A stretch of 64,000 bases of DNA, taken from the NCBI RefSeq assembly GCF_015706575.1, contig NW_024037048.1:16199512-16263511 (forward strand), read 5' to 3'. Under the pieces are notes generated by a model that worked only from the letters and a program-made list of their open reading frames with translations, ran no database searches and was not told the origin of the DNA. Shown here piece after piece: positions 1 to 11,222 of this stretch (positions within the stretch are counted from its first letter, which is position 1; each line of letters begins with the position of its first letter). The stretch is from Patiria miniata (Eukaryota; Echinodermata; Asteroidea; Valvatida; Asterinidae). The position numbers were made by a program, and so were the translations under genes.

Positions 1-168
1 GAAAAGTCTCCTTTAAAAATTGAATTGAGTGTGCAAACTTGGTTGGTGAAATACTGAGGACATTTTCTTTGCCCCAGTGGAATTTTTGGAGAAATTTGCT
101 GGCTAAAACTGTGAGTAAAGTGGGCCTGATTTAGTTTTGCACGTTTCAGAGCACTCCAGAGCCCTGAT
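1..168 (-). repeat. Inverted fragment related to endophilin-intron sequence
   Basis: Read on the minus strand this stretch matches positions about 11,418-11,530 and 48,670-48,785, which lie in the introns of the two endophilin copies. The shared text includes the phrases CTCCTTTAAAAATTGAATTG and TTGGTTGGTGAAATACTGAG. It continues off the left edge, so either a dispersed repeat or a third, inverted copy of the endophilin region lies to the left. No coding exon is visible in this piece. Confidence 0.7.
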
Positions 169-1150
169 TGGTGCTGTGACTGACATTAAAAAAAGCGATG
201 CAACCCAAAAATGTCAAACATGTTTTTAAAATTTCTCTTCGGGTTAAAAGTGCTGCAGATCAAAATCCATTAGAACATTAGAGCTAATAGGGTTACTAAC
301 GCATGTAGTAAGATTGGGGGAAAAATCATGATTTTTTGAATGAATATGCCTGTTAATATAAAACAAATTAACACCCAATTAAAATAGCCTCGTCTGTCAA
401 CAATAGAAGTTGATATACCTAGACCCCGTGCTAAGAAAACAATGAAGGGCAGATTTTTATTGCTATCCTGAATGCTTTTATCGAAAAAAGCATCGTTTTT
501 TTGTGACTGACATTACACTAAGCCTAAGACCGTCACTGACATTACATTTTTACTAATTTTGAATATCAATTCAGCTCTTATGTGTAAACAATTAAAGCCA
601 ACTGAACCATTGTTTGGCATGGGAGTTACTGGGACCTGAATACACAATACGGTATTGAAAATTTAAAATTTCATGTTCAGTTTTTCCAATTAGAGTGGTA
701 GTTTACTGTCGTGACTGACATTACAAAAAGCGATGCAACCAAAAAATGTCAAACATATTTTTTAAATTTCTTTTCAAGTTAAAATTTCTACGTATTTAAA
801 TCCATACGAGCATTTTAGCTTATAGGGTAACCAACACATGCAGTAAATGTGCAAAACTTTCATGATTTCTTTTAATATGCAAAAAAAACCTCTGTGACTG
901 ACATTACCGTGGATGACATTACGCATTAGATTAATTATACCTGTTAACAAATTAACACTAAAACAATACAGAGAAAAGATGAGTAAAATGACTGTTTATG
1001 CTATATTTTAAGGAATAATTGTAACTTTAAGATGATTAAAGGTTGGAACACGGAGTGTACAAAATACACTAAATACATACAAGCGCATTACGCATGACTG
1101 ACACTTTTATTGAATTGACCAAATCTTTAAATAACAATTATTTGCCCACT
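169..1150. repeat. Imperfect tandem duplication, period about 540 bp, no gene
   Basis: Two diverged copies start near 174 and 713, each opening with GTGACTGACATTA followed by AAAAGCGATGCAACC and a segment ending near CATGATTT. The short phrase TGACTGACATTA also recurs alone at about 506, 536, 893 and 1096. The stretch is AT-rich and I see no exon in it. Confidence 0.6.
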
Positions 1151-1220
1151 TGGTAACATTGTTGCCGGGTTATTTTGACCACCTCACAGCCGGGGCGGAT
1201 TCCCCTTTCTTCTCTTGGCA

Positions 1221-4200
1221 CTAACATGCTGCAAATTCACGCCCCTCCCCCCCCCCCCCCCCCCCCCCCCCGAGTGACGAAGAAAATACATAGAGAAACT
1301 CTTCATAAATATACCCAAGAAATTTCATGATTATAGGGCAAAGGGTTCTGGAATTATGGCTAATTAAATATTCATATGTACGAATGATTATTCTTCTCTT
1401 GGCACTAACATGCTGGAAATTCACGCCCGCACCCCTATTTTGCCTTCCCGCACCCCTGTCTTCTCTTGGCACTAACATGCTGCAAATTCACGCCCTCCCC
1501 CGAGTGACGAAGAAAATGCATAGAGCGACTCTTCATAAATATACCCAAGAAATTTCATGATTATAGGGTAAAGGGTTATGGAATTATGGCTAATTAATTA
1601 TTCATATGTACGAATGATTATTCTTCTCTTGGCACTTACATGCTGAAAATTCACGCCCGCACCCCTATTTTGCCTTCCCGCACCCCTTTCTTCTCTTGGC
1701 ACTAACATGCTGAAAATTCACGCCCCCTCCCCCGAGTGACGAAGAAAATGCGTAGAGCAACTCTTCATAAATATACCCAAGAAATTTCATGATTATAGGG
1801 CAAAGGGTTCTGGAATTATGGCTAATTAATTATTCATATGTACGAATGATTATTCTTCTCTTGGCACTAACATGCTGCAAATTCACGCCCGCACCCCTAT
1901 TTTGCCTTCCCGCACCCCTTTCTTCTCTTGGCACTAACATGCTGCAAATTCACGCCCCCTCCCCCCCCCCCCCCCCGAGTGACGAAGAAAATGCATAGAG
2001 CAACTCTTAATAAATATACCCAAGAAATTTCATGATTACAGGGCAAAGGGTTCTGGAATTATGGCTAATTAATTATTCATATGTACGAATGATTATTCTT
2101 CTCTTGGCACTAACATGCTGCAAATTCACGCCCGCACCCCTATTTGCCTTCCTGCACCCCTTTCTTCTCTTGACACTGACATGCTGCAAATTCACGCCCC
2201 CTTCCCGAGTGACGTAGAAAATGCATAGAGCAACTCTTCATAAATATACCCAAGAAATTTCATGATTATAGGGCAAAGGGTTCTGGAATTATGGCTAATT
2301 AATTATTCATATGTACTATTATTCTTCTCTTGGCACTAACATGCTGCAAATTCACGCCCGCACCCCTATTTTGCCTTCCCGCACCCCTTTCTTCTCTTGG
2401 CACTAACATGCTGCAAATTCACGCCCCCTCCCCCCCCCCCCCGAGTGACGAAGAAAATGCATAGAGCAACTCTTAATAAATATACCCAAGAAATTTCATG
2501 ATTACAGGGCAAAGGGTTCTGGAATTATGGCTAATTAATTATTCATATGTACGAATGATTATTCTTCTCTTGGCACTAACATGCTGCAAATTCACGCCCG
2601 CACCCCTATTTGCCTTCCTGCACCCCTTTCTTCTCTTGACACTAACATGCTGCAAATTCACGCCCCCTTCCCGAGTGACGTAGAAAATGCATAGAGCAAC
2701 TCTTCATAAATATACCCAAGAAATTTCATGATTATAGGGCAAAGGGTTCTGGAATTATGGCTAATTAATTATTCATATGTACTATTATTCTTCTCTTGGC
2801 ACTAACATGCTGCAAATTCACGCCCGCACCCCTATTTTGCCTTCCCGCACCCCTGTCTTCTCTTGGCACTAACATGCTGCAAATTCACGCCCCCTCCCCC
2901 GAGTGACGAAGAAAATGCATAGAGCGACTCTTCATAAATATACCCAAGAAATTTCAGGATTATAGGGTAAAGGGTTATGGAATTATGGCTAATTAATTAT
3001 TCATATGTACGAATGATTATTCTTCTCTTGGCACTAACATGCTGCAAATTCACGCCCGCACCCCTATTTTGCCTTCCCGCACCCCTTTCTTCTCTTGGCA
3101 CTAACATGCTGCAAATTCACGCCCCCTCCCCCGAGTGACGAAGAAAATGCGTAGAGCAACTCTTCATAAATATACCCAAGAAATTTCATGATTATAGGGC
3201 AAAGGGTTCTGGAATTATGGCTAATTAATTATTCATATGTACGAATGATTATTCTTCTCTTGGCACTAACATGCTGCAAATTCACGCCCGCACCCCTATT
3301 TTGCCTTCCCGCACCCCTTTCTTCTCTTGGCACTAACATGCTGCAAATTCACGCCCCCTCCCCCGAGTGACGAAGAAAATGCGTAGAGCAACTCTTCATA
3401 AATATACCCAAGAAATTTCATAATTATAGGGCAAAGGGTTCTGGAATTATGGCTAATTAATTATTCATATGTACGAATGATTATTCTTCTCTTGGCACTA
3501 ACTTGCTGCAAATTCACACCCGCACCCCTATTTTGCCTTCCCGCACCCCTTTCTTCTCTTGGCACTAACATGCTGCAAATTCACGCCCCCTCCCCCGAGT
3601 GACGAAGAAAATGCGTAGAGCAACTCTTCATAAATATACCCAAGAAATTTCATAATTATAGGGCAAAGGGTTCTGGAATTATGGCTAATTAATTATTCAT
3701 ATGTACGAATGATTATTCTTCTCTTGGCACTAACATGCTGCAAATTCACGCCCGCACCCCTATTTTGCCTTCCCGCACCCCTTTCTTCTCTTGGCACTAA
3801 CATGCTGCAAATTCACGCCCCCTCCCCCCCCCCCCGAGTGACGAAAAAATGCATAGAGCAACTCTTCATAAATATACCCAAGAAATTTCATGATTATAGG
3901 GCAAAGGGTTCTGGAATTATGGCTAATTAATTATTCATATGTACGAATGATTATTCTTCTCTTGGCACTAACATGCTGCAAATTCACGCCCGCACCCCTA
4001 TTTTGCCTTCCCGCACCCCTTTCTTCTCTTGGCACTAACATGCTGCAAATTCACGCCCCCTCCCCCCCCCCCCCCCGAGTGACGAAGAAGATGCATAGAG
4101 CAACTCTTCATAAATATACCCAAGAAATTTCATGATTATAGCACAAATGGTTCTGGAATTATGGCTAATTAATTATTCATATGTACGAATGGTTATTCTT

Positions 4201-4832
4201 CTCTTGGCACTAACATGCTGCAAATTCACGCCCGCACCCCTATTTGCCTTCCCGCACCCCTTTCTTCTCTTGACACTAACATGCTGCAAATTCGCGCCCC
4301 CTCCCCGAGTGATGAAGAAAATGCATAGAGCAACTCTTCATAAATATACCCAAGAAATTTCATGATTATAGGACAAAGGGTTCTGGAATTATGGCTAATT
4401 AATTATTCATATGTACTATTATTCTTCTCTTGGCACTAACATGCTGCAAATTCACGCCCCCTCCCCCGAGTGACGAAGGAAATGCATAGAGCAACTCTTC
4501 ATAAATATACCCAAGAAATTTCATGATTATAGGGCAAAGGGTTCTGGAATTATGGCTAATTAATTATTCATATGTACGAATGATTATTCTTCTCTTGGCA
4601 CTAACATGCTGCAAATTCACGCCCGCACCCCTATTTTGCCTTCCCGCACCCCTTTCTTCTCTTGGCACTAACATGCTGCAAATTCACGCCCCCTCCCCCC
4701 CCCCCCCCCGAGTGACGAAGAAGATGCATAGAGCAACTCTTCATAAATATACCCAAGAAATTTCATGATTATAGCACAAAGGGTTCTGGAATTATGGCTA
4801 ATTAATTATTCATATGTACGAATGGTTATTCT
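1221..4832. repeat. 232-bp satellite array with C tracts
   Basis: About fifteen head-to-tail units with a period near 232 bp. Each has an AT-rich half (AAATTTCATGATTATAGG, GGAATTATGGCTAATTAATT) and a GC-rich half in which TTCTCTTGGCACTAACATGC occurs twice. A C tract of variable length (about 4 to 24) precedes CGAGTGACGAAGAA in each unit. Two neighbouring 466-bp blocks (from 2,032 and 2,498) are almost identical, a recent two-unit duplication. One unit near 4,400-4,520 is shortened. Short open frames with near-identical peptides recur because the unit recurs; they are not genes. Confidence 0.95.
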
Positions 4833-6880
4833 GGTTTGTTTACGCTGCGTATATGGGAAAATTCGCATGGCGCCGGAAAATTTTTCGCTGCGCAACAACC
4901 CCTGGTCTGATTTTTATATTTTTTTGTTGTCAAAAGATGCGCAAGGCTCGAGGCTAAAAAGTCATAACAGCTCAGGTTGCGAAAAATTTTTTTTAAAGGC
5001 TATCGCGGAAAAAGTCGAGGGGGTGGCGAATTCCGCCCCCGGCTCTTTTAGGGTAAAAAAAACCCCACATTTTTGATTTCTCCTTCGTTACATCAAAAGT
5101 AAAAAACTACGCTGGGTTAGGTTTATCCGTCGCCAAAATGAGGGGGACGTGAGGGAACACGTATCTGCCCCGCCCCGGAAATCAGTATCAACATTTCTAA
5201 AATTATATCATGAAAGTATGCTCCGTGGAATATGGTGGCGCAAAGGAACTGCTTTTGGTGGAGGGGGGGGGGGGGGCATGTACAGCTTACATGTTTAATT
5301 GTTTGCAATTGCTTTTTTCATTAAATGTATGTATTAATTCATGTTATAGGGGATTCCTACTCGACAAGCTCTGCTTTTTGGAAATACCCTTCCTTCATCT
5401 CTAATTTAAAAATAATGCGCTCAAAGTCTATAAATATATTTCTTAAAACCAGTACCCTATCAATTCCTTAATATATTACATAGTGGTGTTTCCTAACTTG
5501 GCACACTTCGACGTTTACCTTGACTTTCCTCATGTAGTGTTGCCAAACTTATTTGTTGATAAACTTCAAATTCAGTCCGTGAAATACTGGTACTTACACC
5601 TTATTACTGCGGCGGTTTATACCTCTGTAAACTATTTCGGTGTCATGAGATTATATTCCGAAATTCAAAAACGGTGGCATCCGGAAATTGGGCACACAAA
5701 CGGCTGAATGTTCCCTAACGTGGCGCACTTGAATAAATATCGGAAAATTCCATTGAAGAATTCTGTAAAGTTGATAAAATCTGATAAACCATTATTATAT
5801 ACCCAACTAAAAGTTTGTCAGAAAATTATTTCCTCATTTTGGGGGGATATTTTCAAAGGGTTTACCCACGCACTTTGCAATAAAATAGGAAAATCATGTC
5901 GAAATAATGTTTTGTTGTAACTTTGTAACAGGAATCGGATTAACTCGTGATTTAGGAACGGGAGTGTTTAGAACTCGATGAAATTATACCGGTTTTTGTG
6001 AAAAGTTCAGTACAAAACTGTTGCTCTAGATATAGCGCGACAGACGAACAAGCAAAGTACACCACCTCAGTGGCGGCGCCATGCTATGTTACATCATACA
6101 TCAACAAATATCTATTTATGCCTTGAATATGGGATTTAATGGTAATACCACCAGTCCAGTTAAAATGCATAGAACAACAATTGATTGTTTGTTGGTTTAT
6201 AAAACAGGTTTGACAAAAATTAATGATCAGTAATAACAGATTAATTAAAATAATCACGGCCGGACCATTTGGAATAACCATAGAGCAAGGAATATGAAAA
6301 CATTAAATCTTTTACAGTTTTTAGCTTGTGTAAGCATGGAGGTGTTCCTTCCTCCATGGTGTAAGTAATCTCGCCGTCGGTTGAATATTCTCTCCCAGAA
6401 CTTGTCTGCACGGTTGACATGCATGTATTACAACTCCAGTAGTCTTTCTCAGTGGGCGCTACATTTCAGCATATTCTCGTTTAGATTATCGTTTTCCAAG
6501 TTGTATTTTTCTATTCCTTCCTCCATGGTACAACTATAGGTCCTTGCTATACAACCATGTCCAAGTAATATATTATAGTGCATGCAGCAAACCTTAATGT
6601 CCAGAAATAGAAGCAAAGAATTATAAGGTTTCAACTGTACAAAGTGTACGTTACATTAACATATTAAGATAGCATGCACATGCATGGCCTTGTGCAGGGC
6701 CAGGGCCCTGACCACAGTTTCCCCACATACACTTTGTTACGCAACGTTACGTAAATCTCACTGATAGCTGAGCTAGGCAAGGTCACTGGGCCGATGACCA
6801 CCAGTGATTGTATGCTCTCTCATTGGTTGTATCTGTCAGTGCACAAACCATCGGCGCTGTTGTCTTATTGGCTCATTCTG
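4833..6880. other. No recognisable gene
   Basis: Follows the satellite abruptly at about 4,832. It holds a 12-base G run near 5,263-5,274 and two relatives of the phrase TTCCCTAACGTGGCGCACTT (near 5,488 and 5,710); the same phrase occurs reversed at about 51,135, exactly where the 13.1 and 50.4 kb duplicated blocks stop matching. Open frames are short, without splice context or recognisable domains. Confidence 0.5.
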
Positions 6881-6883
6881 CTT

Positions 6884-6919
6884 TGTACACGAACCATCGG
6901 TACCGATGGTTCGTGTACA
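6884..6919. repeat. Perfect 36-bp palindrome
   Basis: The left half TGTACACGAACCATCGG(T) is followed immediately, with no spacer, by its exact reverse complement, centred on GGTACC. It lies 43 bases left of the point where copy X of the endophilin locus stops matching copy Y. A related phrase, CACAAACCATCGGCGC, occurs about 40 bases upstream. Confidence 0.97.
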
Positions 6920-6961
6920 TTCAATTAAATGTCACTTCTATCGAGAGTGTCCGAGTAATGT

Positions 6962-6993
6962 AGACGTCGCCCCTGTAACTTCTTCCGATGGTG
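6962..6993 (-). pseudogene. SH3GL: Endophilin A BAR exon (HHRKKLQGRRL), truncated, copy X
   Basis: After the acceptor TCTACAG the minus strand reads HHRKKLQGRRL, the highly conserved endophilin motif that follows the DLKEI helix and normally continues into L-D-F-D-x-K. Here homology with copy Y stops after the leucine codon and the frame runs into unrelated residues and a stop. Copy Y (45,181-45,247) continues to a proper donor. The end of the duplicated block therefore falls inside this exon. The residues that remain are the family consensus, unlike copy Y, where two arginines are changed. Confidence 0.85.
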
Positions 6994-7225
6994 CTGTAGA
7001 AAAAGAAAATTGGGGAGAAAGTTAATGTATTGTTTGACAAGAGACATTTGCACATTGCTGTAAGGCTCCTTATATAAATTATGGGTCAAAGTGTGACAAT
7101 TTTCGAGTTCCTGTTATCTCTGAACGTTGTCATTTGCCGTTAAAGTATCATTAAGAATGACTTCAACAATTTGTTGGGTAGGTTGTCTGCTTCACATAAT
7201 CACTCTTGGCGGACGACTGCATTAA

Positions 7226-7611
7226 CCCTATCCTTCTCAAATCCTCCCAAATCCTCTTTGCAAAATGGAGGATCTTGCAGGATTGAGGCTAATTGGCAAA
7301 AATGTGTGGCTAAGTTTGGAGGATGCACTGTGTCAAGGTCTTGGGCCGGGCCTTGTGTTTGTTTATGCTCAGCTGTGCATAAATTATACTTGAAGTCCTC
7401 CGCACTGCTCCAGGATGTCACTGGCTCTGCCTCAACATATTGACAGTGATTGCTGGAGGATTTTGTAGGATTGAGGCAGTGATCATTCTTCCACGGATCA
7501 CATTTAAGAAATAATGGAGGATTTTGCAGGATTGAGGCTGCATGCAATTTTGACATGGAGGCAGTTGGAGGATTTTGCATCATCATCGCAAAAATGCCCA
7601 GGGAGTTAGGG
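7226..7611. mobile_element. Non-autonomous TTAA-flanked element, copy X
   Basis: Bounded by TTAA at 7,222-7,225 and 7,612-7,615, with inverted ends beginning CCCTA. The interior repeats the phrase GGAGGATTTTGCAGGATTGAGG in variants. TTAA target sites with CCCTA-like ends are known for piggyBac-type elements; the class is an inference. The same element lies at the same place in copy Y, so it is older than the duplication. It sits between two direct repeats of about 85 bases (7,151-7,225 and 7,612-7,695). Confidence 0.6.
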
Positions 7612-7959
7612 TTAAGAATGACTTTAAACAATTTTGTATTCGTTGTGTAGGTAGTTTGCTATTCATAATCACCCTTGGAGGACGACTGCATTAAGGAGTG
7701 CATCAGAATTATAAAATCACAGATGTCAGATGTAACAGGGACAGGAAAAAAGTGGACCCCAAATTTATCGAATGACCCAAAGTACGCAGGCATAAGTTAC
7801 AACCCAAATCAACCAGTAATCGATCACTTGTCTTGTATCAATTTTTTTCCAGATTGGCCACAATTTGTGCCTAAATTTCCCCGCAGGTGGCTGTGCAACA
7901 CAGTCCTGCTTCTATCAAAATCAACCAAATTCTGTCAGATTCTGTAAGATGGAACTCAC

Positions 7960-8093
7960 GTTGATCTCTTTCAGATCTTTGTTCTTGAGATGATCCAGGG
8001 GATCCAGGAAGTTCTGTCTGACGTTCAGATCGAAGGCGCCCTTGACTTCAGAAAGTTGCCTCAGTGATTCTCCTATCTCGACCATCGCCGTAG
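7960..8093 (-). CDS. SH3GL: Endophilin A BAR exon 2a, intact, copy X
   Basis: A 134-nt exon between acceptor GGATACAG and donor GTGAGTTCC. Joined to the upstream exon ending ...EDSTF it reads [18 protein letters not shown], then [15 protein letters not shown] and [12 protein letters not shown]. This is the helix-2 segment of the endophilin A N-BAR domain, which dimerises and bends membrane at endocytic sites. It enters after one base of a codon and leaves on a codon boundary. A second version of the exon (2b) lies about 710 bases upstream in the gene, at 8,804-8,932. This copy is open throughout; D-to-G in SEVKGAF is the only unusual residue compared with the other copies. The gene is not complete here: no SH3-encoding exon is present, so use in a mature mRNA is unproven. 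Confidence 0.85.
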
Positions 8094-8556
8094 CTGTATC
8101 CAAAAAATAACCAAAACAATTTTTGTTTAATGATACCTATAAAAAACAACATTTTATTGTTCTGTTGTTTCCACCAAAACTAAACAGCTGTGCTAAGTAT
8201 ACCCTGGGAGCTGAGATTGTCTATGAAATACATGGTCTATGAAATGCATTATTAGACAGAGTTAAAAAAAAAACGGTTTCCTGTCTGCTTTTTTTTACCT
8301 CCACCATGAGGTACATGTTTTCATCGGCCTTGGTTTGTCTGTGAACAGGATAACTCAGAATAAATGCGGAGGCACTAGGCTCACGTGAATCGCGCACTCC
8401 GGACTCCTTCTACCAAAACATTTGCGAGCCTCGTCTTTAAGAACGCGTGCACGTAGTCGTGGCGCGACCTCAAAAATGGCTTTTAACTTTGTTTGCCGGA
8501 TTACGCTGTATGAGAATGTAATTTCCAGTAACCCTGGTTAACCCTTCTGTTAGTGA

Positions 8557-8683
8557 GCATAAGCCATGTCTGAATGACATGGCTACGACTAACACTAGCC
8601 CACATGGGAAGTGGCTTCATCTGCTTCCATAGGTGCAACTAATGTATTAGCCGTAGCCACTTCATTCTGACGTGGCTTTATGC
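8557..8683. mobile_element. Short foldback element, copy X
   Basis: Inverted ends GCATAAGCCATGTCTGAATG and GCATAAAGCCACGTCAGAAT flank a 127-bp element that lies in the intron between alternative exons 2a and 2b. It is found at the matching place in copy Y (46,814-46,940). Confidence 0.65.
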
Positions 8684-8803
8684 TTTTCCATTTTCCCTAA
8701 TTTGTGCTTGAATTTCCCGGAACGTGGCTGTGCAACACAGTCCTGATTCTATCAGAATCAACCAGATAATGGGTGATGTTAGATTTTGTAAGATGGAACT
8801 CAC

Positions 8804-8932
8804 GTTGATCTCCTTCAGATCTTTGTTCTTGAGATGATCCAGGGGATCCAGGAAGTTCTGTCTGACGTTCAGATCAAAGGCGTCCTTGACTTCAGAAAGT
8901 TGCCTCAGCAATTCGCTCGACCATCGCCGTAC
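8804..8932 (-). pseudogene. SH3GL: Endophilin A BAR exon 2b, frameshifted, copy X
   Basis: Same splice borders as 2a (acceptor GGATACAG, donor GTGAGTTCC) but 129 nt instead of 134. The five missing bases fall between the codons for MVE and SLRQL, so from the normal entry frame translation reaches TGA within about ten codons. The downstream sequence still encodes [20 protein letters not shown] and [15 protein letters not shown] in another frame. Copy Y of this exon (47,061-47,194) is intact. The donor and acceptor remain, so inclusion would truncate the protein. Confidence 0.85.
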
Positions 8933-9066
8933 CTGTATCCAAAAAAACAAAAGGCAAGATTTTATTGTTCTGATGTTTCCACCAAAATGAGAACAGCTGG
9001 GCTATGTTTACCACGGGAGCTGGGATGGTCTGTGAAATGCATTATTCAGCGGAAATATTTGGGAGA

Positions 9067-9537
9067 ATTGTGCCTAAAGTTGATGATACAAGCATGGCAT
9101 TTGGCACACAGTCAGAGTATGTCTTATAAAAGGGTCATCACAGATTTGTCCTTTGAAAAAATCTAGTTAACAAGCAATATTCAAAATTTTCAAAATGGCT
9201 GTCATTGGTCATTTTACTACCTATAGTGGAATCTGGCGACCAGAATTAGCAGGTTTTTACTGCGGTGGTGTCTCGCTCACACGCATACTGAACGTGTTCT
9301 TAAAGACGAGGCGCGCGTGCATTTTGGTATTCTTATTGGTTGAAGGAGCCTAGAGCACGCCCCCTACCTGAGTGCGACTCGCGCAAACATTGCGCCACCG
9401 CAGAAAATGGCTGCCATCGGATTTGTCTATATTTGTTCAAAGGACAAATCTGCGATGGCCCTATGGCCAAATATCTTTCTCGTGACATACGCTGACTGTG
9501 TGCCAAATGCCATGCTTGTATCATCAAAGGCACAATC
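9067..9537. mobile_element. Foldback element with arms of about 100 bp
   Basis: The left arm (9,067-9,166) and the reverse complement of the right arm (9,420-9,537) share ACAAGCATGGCATTTGGCAC and CAGATTTGTCCTTTGAA. It is absent from the corresponding place in copy Y, so it was either gained by X after duplication or lost from Y. Confidence 0.75.
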
Positions 9538-9624
9538 CCATCGCCTATCTGCTGTACTAGTACATGTAGCTACAATATTGTTGGAAACAAATAAACAGAC
9601 GATTGACAAATTTGCAAAATAAAG

Positions 9625-10128
9625 GGCAAGTAAAAAAAACCGAAACCCAAACGGCTGGACCAACTTTTGATTGAAGTTTTTCCTGTAGCACTTTCAAAAT
9701 CCAGGATATATGAAAGCCCAGTCATTAAACTTTCTTTTAGTACAAGAATCATTCAGATCACTCATATACTTTTCAAGTTACAAAATTTTGAACACATCCG
9801 CCGTTTTAAAGTTCTGTCCACATATCACAAAAATAGGAAGTGTTCTTGCAGCAAAGTGATAACAATTCTCACAGGGATGCATGTGAATTGTTTTCATTTT
9901 ATTGAAAGAACACTGACCTTTTTGTGATCCGTGGACAGAACTTTTCAAACAGTGTTTGTGTTGAAAATTAAGCAACTTGAAAAGTTCATGAGTGATTTGA
10001 ATGATTCTTGTGCTAAAAGAAAGTTCATTGATTGGGCTTTCATAACCTAGATTTGGAAAGTGCTACAGGCAAAACTTCATTCAAAAATTGGTCCTGCCAT
10101 TTGGGTTTCATCTTTTTTGACTCACCTG
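9625..10128. mobile_element. TA-flanked MITE, CAGGtGAGTCAAAAAA ends, copy X
   Basis: A foldback element with arms of about 230 bp; the shared phrase around AAAGTTCTGTCCAC appears on both arms and the right end is CAGGTGAGTCAAAAAA followed by TA. The left end is degenerate. A better-preserved family member is at 34,150-34,624; copy Y keeps only the right arm (about 47,280-47,395). Confidence 0.7.
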
Positions 10129-10388
10129 TATATTGCAAATGTATGCATTTATAAATAAAAAAAAATAAAAAATAAAAAGTGGGTGCAAAAAAGGCAGCGG
10201 ACAGCTACGAGAAACTGGTTTATTTCTTTACTTGGCCTTGCATATCTGAAGTGCTGGGCCCTACATAAATTACACAATACTCATGGTACTATGTTGGTGG
10301 ATTGGAACACTGATTAGAGCACCTTTTTGAGAGCTTTATGATCAGTCTACCACAGAAGGAAAGAGAATACATCTTGAAGTTTGCTCAC

Positions 10389-10514
10389 CAAACGTTGAAT
10401 CTTCTCCTAATTCTCTGCCGTTCTTCAGCATGACTTCTCCCAGGAATCCTACGGGTTGTTGAGGCTTGGTTCCTCCCTTGTTCTGACCACGGACTTTACT
10501 CATGGCTCTGGAGA
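10389..10514 (-). CDS. SH3GL: Endophilin A BAR exon (MSKVRGQ), copy X
   Basis: A 126-nt exon with acceptor CTGAACAG and donor GTGAGCAA. In frame with its neighbours it reads VSRAMSKVRGQNKGG, then TKPQQPVGFLGEV and MLKNGRELGEDSTF. This is the endophilin A segment known in vertebrates as [20 protein letters not shown]...EAMLKFGRELGDD, covering the end of helix 1, the membrane-facing insert and the start of helix 2. Seven residues between SRA and MSK of the vertebrate form are absent here. The exon is almost identical in copy Y (one silent change seen). It splices to either 2a or 2b, both of which accept the single G left at its end. Confidence 0.88.
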
Positions 10515-11149
10515 CTGTTCAGGAAAGACAACACGATTGATTAGGGTCAGCACACAAATAGAAGATGTATCTCTATTTGGTTTGTTTGAAGTGAATACTT
10601 TGACCCGATTCAAACCGGTGTTCTATAGTCACCCCAAACGTAATTATTCCAAAGGTTAGGCCTACAATTAAAGGTAATATACGACATTTGCAAACATCAA
10701 CAAACAAAACTACTAAAATATTATGAAATACTTTACTTGACTGTAGGTGAATTACAGTCTCAGACATCCTGTGAAATCATGGCACCTGGTGTGCTGTCAT
10801 TTTTAAGAAAAGTGGAATTTTTGTACTGATTTCAAAAGATGGTCGGCCGACCATCGTTGGAAGAAACTGATTTGTCCAAATAGTGTCCCAATTTACTCAA
10901 TTTATTTAGTCCACTTTTTTTTGCAAGCCATTACACATCCGTGAATGGATGCAAGCCAGCTAGTCTGGTTCCCTGAGCTCAGGGAACATCACAAGATCCG
11001 GCCCAAGACCTTGACACAGTGCATCCTCATAAATCAGGCACACATTTTTGCCATATAGCCTCAATCCTGCAAAAGCTTACATTTTGCAAATAGGATTTTG
11101 GAGGATTTGGGAAGGTTAGCGTCAATGATGTTCCAATTTTGGTTCTTAC

Positions 11150-11222
11150 CTGGATTGGGCTGAAGGTATTTTATTGTCTTGTTCACCAAATCATCCACTG
11201 TGTGACCTGTCACATCAATTTT
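11150..11222 (-). CDS. SH3GL: Endophilin A BAR exon (KIDVT...LQPNP), copy X
   Basis: A 73-nt exon, acceptor TTTCATTAG, donor GTAAGAACC. It encodes KIDVTGHTVDDLVNKTIKYL then QPNP, matching the endophilin A signature R-K-x-D-V-T...T-x-E-Y-L-Q-P-N-P in helix 1 of the BAR domain. It begins on a codon boundary and leaves one base of the next codon, which fits the exon at 10,389-10,514. Copy Y (48,395-48,467) is equivalent. Confidence 0.88.

Noticed and set aside
1327..5076. Series of similar short open frames (MIIGQRVLELWLINYSYV...)
   Set aside because: By-product of the 232-bp satellite; frames break differently with C-tract length.
7200..7631. 143-codon minus-strand open frame with repeated LQNPP-like segments
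   Set aside because: Lies entirely over the TTAA element; the repeated peptide reflects its inner DNA repeat.
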